A stretch of 64,000 nt of DNA, from assembly GCF_000420725.1 (NCBI RefSeq), contig NZ_ATVM01000002.1, positions 124,001 to 188,000 on the forward strand. Reading direction: 5' to 3'. A program made the position numbers and the translations under genes. Shown in pieces: positions 58,695 through 64,000 of the stretch. The notes under the pieces were generated by a model. It was not told the DNA's origin, did not search any database, and saw only the letters and a list, made by a program, of their open reading frames with translations. Every line of letters begins with the position of its first letter. The stretch's first letter is position 1. This stretch comes from Marinococcus halotolerans DSM 16375. Its GTDB lineage: Bacteria; Bacillota; Bacilli; Bacillales; Marinococcaceae.

Positions 58695-60152
58695 TTATAA
58701 AATCGGGGATAAAAGGTGGGAGACTGCTTCCTTGATACGAATCCAGAGCGGGCGCTGCCGGTACGCCTCGAGGGTGAGCTCGGAGGAATGTGTATTCATA
58801 TCATACAGGAAGGTATCGGTCAGCTGTTTTGTCGTATCCGAATGATAGATAAAAGCGTTCACTTCGAAATTAAGCCGGAAGCTGCGCACATCGATATTGG
58901 CTGTGCCCACCGAGCTGATTTCATTGTCGACCATGATCGTTTTGGCATGAATAAAGCCATTGTTGTAAATATAAACCCGGGCGCCGGCACGAAGAACAAT
59001 GCCCACATGAGAATAGGTGGCCCAGTACACGAAGGGATGATCGGGCATGCTTGGGATCATGATGCGGACGTCGACACCGGATAAAGAGGCGATCCGGATA
59101 GCATCCATCAGGCTTTCATCCGGAATAAAATAGGGAGTTTGAATGTAAACTGAATGCTTGGCGGAGTTAATCATTTTTATATATCCGTTTTTAATCTGCT
59201 CCCATTCGGAATCCGGGCCGCTCGACACAATTTGCATGCTGCATCCTCCGGGCTCTGCGAGGGTTGGAAAATAGCGTTCTTCGTAATGGACGGGATTTCT
59301 GGAATTGGCCTGGTTCCAGTCGAGAATAAACCGGGTCTGCGCTGTTTTGACGGACTGGCCTTCCAGACGCAGGTGCGTATCCCGCCAGTACCCGAACTTT
59401 TTGCTGAGCCCAAGGTATTCATCACCGATATTAAAGCCGCCGACATAGGAAGTTTTTCCGTCTATCACAACAATTTTCCGGTGGTTGCGGTAATTGAGGC
59501 GTAAATTAATAATCGGCAGGCGCTTCGGAAAGAAGACCGCCACTTCCCCGCCGGCAGCTTCAAGCCCCTGGAGTGCTTTTTTACGCATCTTCCTCGAGCC
59601 CATATCATCGTAGAGCAGCCGGACGACCACACCCTCTTCTGCCTTTTTCCTGAGTGCTTCAATAACCCGTCGTCCGAGGTTATCACTTCGAAGAATGTAG
59701 TACTGCAGATGGATGTGATCCTGGGCCTTCTCGATATCCTTAATCAGGTTATCGAACTTTTCGTGGCCGTCCGTATACACGCGAACGTCGTTTTCCTTTG
59801 TCAGCACCGACCCATCGTTTGCAAGCTGCATGTAAATCAGGTCCCGGTGCTTGGAAGAAACAGAATCCGAAAATTGAAAGGTGCCGTTACGCAGTGTGTG
59901 CATCTGTTCCTGAATCAGTTCTTCAATTCCGATCTTTTCGATATCTGCCCAGTCAAACAACCGTTTTCTCGTCATGTTCTGCCCGAAAATTAAGTAAAGC
60001 ACAAATCCTAAAAAAGGGATGAAAAACAGTACCATAATCCAGGCCCAGATGGCCGTGGCGTTCCGTTTTTCAATAAAGATAATGACAAAGGCGAAAAATA
60101 AATTAAAAATCGATAATATTGCTAAGAAAATGGATAATATCTCGAAGCCCAT
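58695..60152 (-). CDS. cls: Cardiolipin synthase
   Basis: A 485-residue membrane enzyme of the phospholipase-D family. Two N-terminal helices (about 5-27 and 34-55) are followed by two HKD motifs: HRKIVVIDGKTSYVGGFNIGDEYLG near 225 and HAKTIMVDNEISSVGTANIDVRSF near 400. It joins two phosphatidylglycerol molecules to cardiolipin. Length and order equal Bacillus ClsA. It lies 1.7 kb from the sulfolipid operon, convergent with glycerate kinase. Cardiolipin often rises with salt in bacilli. Confidence 0.93.
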   Translation of the reverse strand: MGFEILSIFLAILSIFNLFFAFVIIFIEKRNATAIWAWIMVLFFIPFLGFVLYLIFGQNMTRKRLFDWADIEKIGIEELIQEQMHTLRNGTFQFSDSVSSKHRDLIYMQLANDGSVLTKENDVRVYTDGHEKFDNLIKDIEKAQDHIHLQYYILRSDNLGRRVIEALRKKAEEGVVVRLLYDDMGSRKMRKKALQGLEAAGGEVAVFFPKRLPIINLRLNYRNHRKIVVIDGKTSYVGGFNIGDEYLGLSKKFGYWRDTHLRLEGQSVKTAQTRFILDWNQANSRNPVHYEERYFPTLAEPGGCSMQIVSSGPDSEWEQIKNGYIKMINSAKHSVYIQTPYFIPDESLMDAIRIASLSGVDVRIMIPSMPDHPFVYWATYSHVGIVLRAGARVYIYNNGFIHAKTIMVDNEISSVGTANIDVRSFRLNFEVNAFIYHSDTTKQLTDTFLYDMNTHSSELTLEAYRQRPLWIRIKEAVSHLLSPIL

Positions 60153-60396
60153 CTGCTTTCCCCATTCTTCCTCTATGTTAAAACGGAGGACCTTGTTAAA
60201 TTTATAAACATCTGCGTATCCGGCAGTAGTATTATTTTAACAAAATTAAAGCCGCTGCAAAGCAGAAAACCTATAATTTTGAGAAAAACAGGGAGGAGCG
60301 GCATGCTGCATCGTTTTCAATTCGTCAGTAAGTAGGATAAAATACGAAGAGATGCCAGAAGATACAACTATTTGAACGCGGGACAGGGGGAGAAGA

Positions 60397-61257
60397 ATGA
60401 AAAACGAAGTAGTCGGTATTGATGCAGGAGGTACGCTGATTAAAATTGCTTACCGTGTGAACGATGAGTGGGAGCTGCAGAAGATACCTCTAACCGACAT
60501 GGAAAAGGTGCAGACATGGATTGAAGACCGGGTCGACAATCCAGTTATTCATATTACGGGAGGGAAGGCGGAAACGCTGCGAAAATCTCTGCCCTGGCCT
60601 GCAGAGCCTATCAGTGAATTTGAAGCTACCTGTAAGGGAGTTTCATACCTGCGGAAACGTTTTAATGAAGACGAGACCTACGGAGATACGTATATTATTA
60701 CAAACGTCGGGACCGGCACCTCGATACATTTTGCCGGCCCAAAAGAATACGAACGCGTCGGCGGCAGCGGGATGGGAGGGGGCACGCTTATCGGTCTCTC
60801 CTATCTTCTCACTGGTATAGAGACGTATGAAGAGATATTGCGGCTTGGAAAAGAAGGGGACGGACGGTCGCTGAACGTTAAGGTAAAGGATATTTATACT
60901 GATGAAGAGCCTCCGATTTCTGGAGACCTTACAGCCAGCAATTTCGGAAATATTATGAATATGAAAAACAATGAATATGAAAATAAAGACTACATTGCTG
61001 CTGTTGTACGCATGATTGGCGAGACGATTACGACGATGAGTGTGCAGATGGCCGACCGGCTGAACACCGATTCCATAGTGTATATTGGATCCACCTTTGA
61101 TAAGCACGACCATTTAAAAGAAATTATTGGCGGCTATACGAAGCTCCGCGGAAAAGAGCCATGCTTTCTTCCCTACGGAGAATTCAGCGGAGCGGTAGGC
61201 GCCTATATGCATGAAGAGCCGTATTTTGCCGAAAAGAAAGCTGAAAGAAAAGGATGA
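60397..61257 (+). CDS. coaW: Pantothenate kinase type II (CoaW)
   Basis: A 286-residue actin-fold kinase, first step of coenzyme A synthesis. GIDAGGTLIKIAYR is the phosphate-1 loop, FEATCKGVSYLRKRF contains the catalytic Glu region, TNVGTGTSIHF and VGGSGMGGGTLIGLSYLL follow. Type II enzymes occur in staphylococci and several bacilli and resist feedback inhibition by CoA. RBS GGGGGAG. The MarR gene overlaps or abuts its end. Confidence 0.92.
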   Translation: MKNEVVGIDAGGTLIKIAYRVNDEWELQKIPLTDMEKVQTWIEDRVDNPVIHITGGKAETLRKSLPWPAEPISEFEATCKGVSYLRKRFNEDETYGDTYIITNVGTGTSIHFAGPKEYERVGGSGMGGGTLIGLSYLLTGIETYEEILRLGKEGDGRSLNVKVKDIYTDEEPPISGDLTASNFGNIMNMKNNEYENKDYIAAVVRMIGETITTMSVQMADRLNTDSIVYIGSTFDKHDHLKEIIGGYTKLRGKEPCFLPYGEFSGAVGAYMHEEPYFAEKKAERKG

Positions 61258-61262
61258 GTGAA

Positions 61263-61721
61263 ATGAGCGAAATGGAACCATCTACACACAGAGAGCTGTT
61301 CGAACAGGCGGTAAATAAGCTTGAAAATATTAGTACGCTGCTGCAGCCGGAAGTGCCGATGCTCGGAGAACTGCACTTAACTACCCGCCAGGAAGCACTG
61401 TTTTTTATAAATCTGCGGCATGAGGGTCTGACATTAACAGAGATGGCTCAACGGCTGCGCATTTCAAAAAGTGCGGTAAGCCAGGCGATGAAGCGTCTTG
61501 AAGAAGAAGATCTTCTTTATCGTGCTGCCAATAAAGAAAACAAAAGAGAAACCCAGCTTGTATACGGGGCGAAGGGCCGGAAGCTGAAAGAAGAATTGAC
61601 AAATTTCCAACATTATATCGTCGATCAGTATATCGCCAAAATACCGCTTGAAGAGTTAAAGCAGGCAAATCAGGTTATACACCGGCTTGAGGAAGAAATC
61701 AATAACGCCTATAAAAAATAA
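61263..61721 (+). CDS. MarR-family transcriptional regulator
   Basis: A 152-residue winged-helix regulator. TTRQEALFFINLRHEGLTLTEMAQRLRISKSAVSQAMKRLEEEDLLYR is the DNA-binding domain (TEMAQRLRISKSAVSQAM the helix-turn-helix), with the wing at ENKRETQLVYGAKG. It precedes an RND exporter by 131 nt with a perfect 7-1-7 palindrome between them, so local control is likely. ATG 61263 has AAAAGG about 9 nt upstream; an ATG at 61254 that overlaps coaW is also possible. Confidence 0.87.
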   Translation: MSEMEPSTHRELFEQAVNKLENISTLLQPEVPMLGELHLTTRQEALFFINLRHEGLTLTEMAQRLRISKSAVSQAMKRLEEEDLLYRAANKENKRETQLVYGAKGRKLKEELTNFQHYIVDQYIAKIPLEELKQANQVIHRLEEEINNAYKK

Positions 61722-61787
61722 AAGAAGCAGGCCGCCCATGCATCTTCATTGACGGAAGCCATCCAGTCGTTTAAGGTTGTTTGTGTA

Positions 61788-61802
61788 GTTAAGTTACTTA
61801 AC
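61788..61802. promoter_or_regulatory. Palindromic operator upstream of the RND gene
   Basis: GTTAAGT-T-ACTTAAC is a perfect 7-1-7 palindrome, 50 nt before the RND start codon and 66 nt after the MarR stop. Size and place fit a MarR-type operator. Confidence 0.55.
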
Positions 61803-61852
61803 AGTTTAGACGCTGAACCATCGAAATATACATACCAATGGAGGAACGATGC

Positions 61853-64000
61853 ATGAAAATTACCCGCACATCTATCCGGCGGCCGAAACTGACGATTGTC
61901 GGCATGATTTTATTTATCATGATGGGTTTCGTATCGCTGACGAATCTGCCTCTGCAGCTGTTTCCGGAGATTGAACCACCGGTCGCTGCCGTAGCGACCA
62001 ACTATGAGGGCGCCGGCCCGGAGGAAATTGAAAGCAGTGTCACCGAACCGATGGAAGAGCAGCTTTCCACCATCGAAGGACTCGACCGCATGACCTCACA
62101 GTCAGAGGAAGGCACGAGCCTTGTATTGCTTGAGCTATCATGGAGCACTTCGGTGGAGGATGTACAGCAGGAAATCAACAACGCTATGAATAATGCCAAT
62201 CTGCCGGATGATGCGGGAGATCCTTCCTTTATCGAGTTTGATCCGGATGCTCAGGGCATGATTCAAATGGCTGCATTTTCCGAAGGGAACGATCTGGCTG
62301 AGACCCAGAGCCAGGTAGAGGATATCGTGACCGAGCTTGAACGGACCGAGGGAGTAGCAAGCGTTGATACAAGCGGCGGTCTGGATGAACAATTCGAAAT
62401 TTCACTGGACCAGGAATCGCTTGAAGACAATAATGTGACGCAGTCCGACGTCACAAACGCTGTACAGGCAAATAATATTACACAGCCGGGAGGCACGATT
62501 ACCTCCGGGGAGCGCACATTAACGACCCGCACAGTCAATGAACTGAACGGGGTTGAAGATTTGCAGGAAGTGGCGGTCGGCCAGGATGAATCCGGCGATA
62601 CGGTTACTGTCGGTGATGTCGGGGAAGTAGAACGAACGACTGAGGAACAGACAGCCTACACCGAAGTGAACCAGGAGCCCGGCATTCAAATGACGGTGCT
62701 GAAGGAATCAGGCGCCAACACAGCTCAGGTCTCCACGGACTTTAACGAAACACTGGACGATCTGCTCGAAGAAGATCAGTATAATGATCTTGACACTACG
62801 ATAATTTACGATGAAGGGGACTACGTCCAGCAGTCTATTAACAGCGTAGCACTTGCGTTAATTGCCGGCGGCGTTTTCGCCATGGTTGTTCTTTTCTTCT
62901 TCTTAAGAAACCTGACGACGCCGCTCATTATTGGTATTGCGATACCGTTTTCGGTAATCGTGACATTTGCTTTTCTATACTTTACCGATGTGAGCTTAAA
63001 CTTAATGACGATGGGCGGCCTGGCCCTTGGTATCGGGATGCTTGTCGATAACGCGATAGTGGTCATTGAAAACATATACAGGCACCTATCGATGAAAAAG
63101 CTCCCTAAACGGGCGGCTCTCGATGGGACGAAGGAAGTGGCCGGAGCGATTACAGCTTCAACCCTGACGACGGTCGCTGTCTTCCTGCCAATCGTCTTTA
63201 TTTCCGGCATTGTCGGAGAGATTTTCCAGGCCTTTGCCCTATCGGTAGCCTTCAGTCTGCTTGCTTCCCTGCTTGTAGCTGTCACGGTAGTGCCGATGAT
63301 TGCAAGCCGTGTGCTGAAGCCACTGCCGGAAGACAGGGAATCAAAACGCGAAAAATCAAGGCCGATGAGATTTCTGGACCGCTCGATTCGCTGGGTCCTC
63401 GGTCACCGTGCAGTCGCTCTGCTGCTGACGCTTCTTCTGCTGCTTGGCGGAGCCGGTGGTATTGCCCAGACAGGGATTAACTTTATCCCGACGACAGACC
63501 AGGGCTTTTTCACGATTGATGTTGAAAAAGAAAACGGCACAAATCTGGAAACGACTGGAGAAACGGTAGACGAAATTGAAAGTGTGCTTGAGGACCAGGG
63601 TGAGATTGCAAGCTATATGGCGGTGGTCGGCTCGGGCGGCAGCGGAGTAGCAGCCGGAGGCGGCGGAAGCTCGGGATCCAATGAAGCCTCCATTACAGTG
63701 ACGATGGAGGATTTGGAAGACCGGGATATATCGACAGAGGAAATGATTGAAGAAATTGACTCCGACGTGGAAAATACTGACGAACAGGCAGATATTTCGT
63801 TATCTTCGTCTGCAGCCATTGGCGGGGGAGAAGCAAATTCCGTGGAATTTACGCTCTCAAATGAAAATGAAGAACGGCTCGCTGAAGATGCAGACGCCGT
63901 GCAGTCGGAGCTTGAAAGTGAAAATACCATACGAAATGTAGAAACGTCAGATGAAGAGACTGCTCCGGAAATCCAGGTGCAGATTAATGAAGACGAGGCG
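61853..64000 (+). CDS. RND-family efflux transporter (SwrC/AcrB-like), 5' part
   Basis: Open through 716 codons to the window's edge. N-terminal MKITRTSIRRPKLTIVGMIL starts helix 1; the porter domain has LQLFPEIEPPVAAVATNYEGAGPEEIE; residues about 320-490 hold helices 2-6 with LNLMTMGGLALGIGMLVDNAIVVIENIYRH, the RND proton-relay signature with Asp-Asn. TGINFIPTTDQGFF begins the second half. A Gly-rich insert VGSGGSGVAAGGGGSSGSN is seen near 590. In bacilli SwrC exports surfactin and bile-like amphiphiles. The acidic extracellular parts fit a salty habitat. ATG 61853 with GGAGG 8 nt upstream. Confidence 0.9.
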   Translation, partial: MKITRTSIRRPKLTIVGMILFIMMGFVSLTNLPLQLFPEIEPPVAAVATNYEGAGPEEIESSVTEPMEEQLSTIEGLDRMTSQSEEGTSLVLLELSWSTSVEDVQQEINNAMNNANLPDDAGDPSFIEFDPDAQGMIQMAAFSEGNDLAETQSQVEDIVTELERTEGVASVDTSGGLDEQFEISLDQESLEDNNVTQSDVTNAVQANNITQPGGTITSGERTLTTRTVNELNGVEDLQEVAVGQDESGDTVTVGDVGEVERTTEEQTAYTEVNQEPGIQMTVLKESGANTAQVSTDFNETLDDLLEEDQYNDLDTTIIYDEGDYVQQSINSVALALIAGGVFAMVVLFFFLRNLTTPLIIGIAIPFSVIVTFAFLYFTDVSLNLMTMGGLALGIGMLVDNAIVVIENIYRHLSMKKLPKRAALDGTKEVAGAITASTLTTVAVFLPIVFISGIVGEIFQAFALSVAFSLLASLLVAVTVVPMIASRVLKPLPEDRESKREKSRPMRFLDRSIRWVLGHRAVALLLTLLLLLGGAGGIAQTGINFIPTTDQGFFTIDVEKENGTNLETTGETVDEIESVLEDQGEIASYMAVVGSGGSGVAAGGGGSSGSNEASITVTMEDLEDRDISTEEMIEEIDSDVENTDEQADISLSSSAAIGGGEANSVEFTLSNENEERLAEDADAVQSELESENTIRNVETSDEETAPEIQVQINEDEA

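Overview
The window reads as chromosomal DNA of a member of the Bacillaceae (Firmicutes). Ribosome binding sites are strong AGGAGG types with many TTG and GTG starts. Protein families are Bacillus-like: QoxABCD quinol oxidase, YisL, TenI/ThiO/ThiS/ThiG/ThiF, paired YkkC/YkkD-type SMR pumps under a guanidine-I riboswitch, CoaW, DUF2584 and a YflT-domain stress protein. Sigma-B-like promoters precede several stress genes. A BCCT transporter, sodium symporter, K+/H+ antiporter and acidic exported proteins fit a salt- or alkali-adapted bacillus, but the genus cannot be fixed from sequence alone. I saw no rRNA, tRNA, insertion sequence, prophage or CRISPR array.

Layout. 0-7.4 kb: the end of tenA, an egtB-egtD ergothioneine-type pair (egtB apparently starts at a rare ATC codon), an SDR, an Aquifex-type aconitase, htpX and a CopC-like surface protein. 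7.5-16.9 kb: rarD, then an almost complete molybdenum-cofactor locus (moeB-like, modA, modB, moaC, moeA, mobB, moaE, moaD, mobA, moaA, moaB) without modC, and a methyltransferase. 17-23 kb: a sodium:solute symporter and the qoxABCD operon. 23-31.8 kb: SDRs, an FMN reductase, zinc-independent S14, an mhqR-mhqO-mhqD-like operon with a perfect 8-2-8 operator, an SMP-30 lactonase, a cytosolic sulfite-oxidase-like molybdoenzyme (a plausible user of the cofactor) and an acyl-CoA-dehydrogenase-type flavoprotein. 32-42.6 kb: a BCCT transporter, a SleB-type hydrolase, GNAT, aldehyde dehydrogenase, an EamA transporter, divergent PPOX-fold and manganese-catalase stress genes, a nucleoside hydrolase and an isoleucine-dioxygenase-like enzyme. 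42.7-48.9 kb: topB behind a LexA-type box, the guanidine riboswitch with two SMR genes, yisL, a CPA1 antiporter and an AEC transporter. 48.9-53.3 kb: two tandem TPP riboswitches, each with its own terminator, in front of tenI-thiO-thiS-thiG-thiF, then a YflT-domain stress gene. 53.3-60.2 kb: a ~120-nt repeat array, a long leader with a possible 25-codon ORF, the sulfolipid pair sqdB-sqdX with a GtrA-like membrane protein, an unknown gene, glycerate kinase and a cardiolipin synthase. 60.4-64 kb: coaW, a MarR regulator and the first 716 codons of an RND exporter that runs off the window.

Functional threads. (1) Molybdenum: ModAB brings molybdate in, Moa/Moe/Mob make the cofactor, and the sulfite-oxidase-like protein probably uses it. 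(2) Sulfur transfer: two close ThiF/MoeB-type E1 enzymes serve ThiS (thiamine) and MoaD (Moco). (3) Stress: four or five genes have sigma-B-like promoters. (4) Membrane lipid: a sulfoquinovosyl-diacylglycerol operon lies a few kb from a cardiolipin synthase. The most notable points are the sulfolipid operon with its repeat array and structured leader, the double TPP riboswitch whose second terminator contains the tenI ribosome binding site, the ATC start of egtB, and the SOS box at topB.
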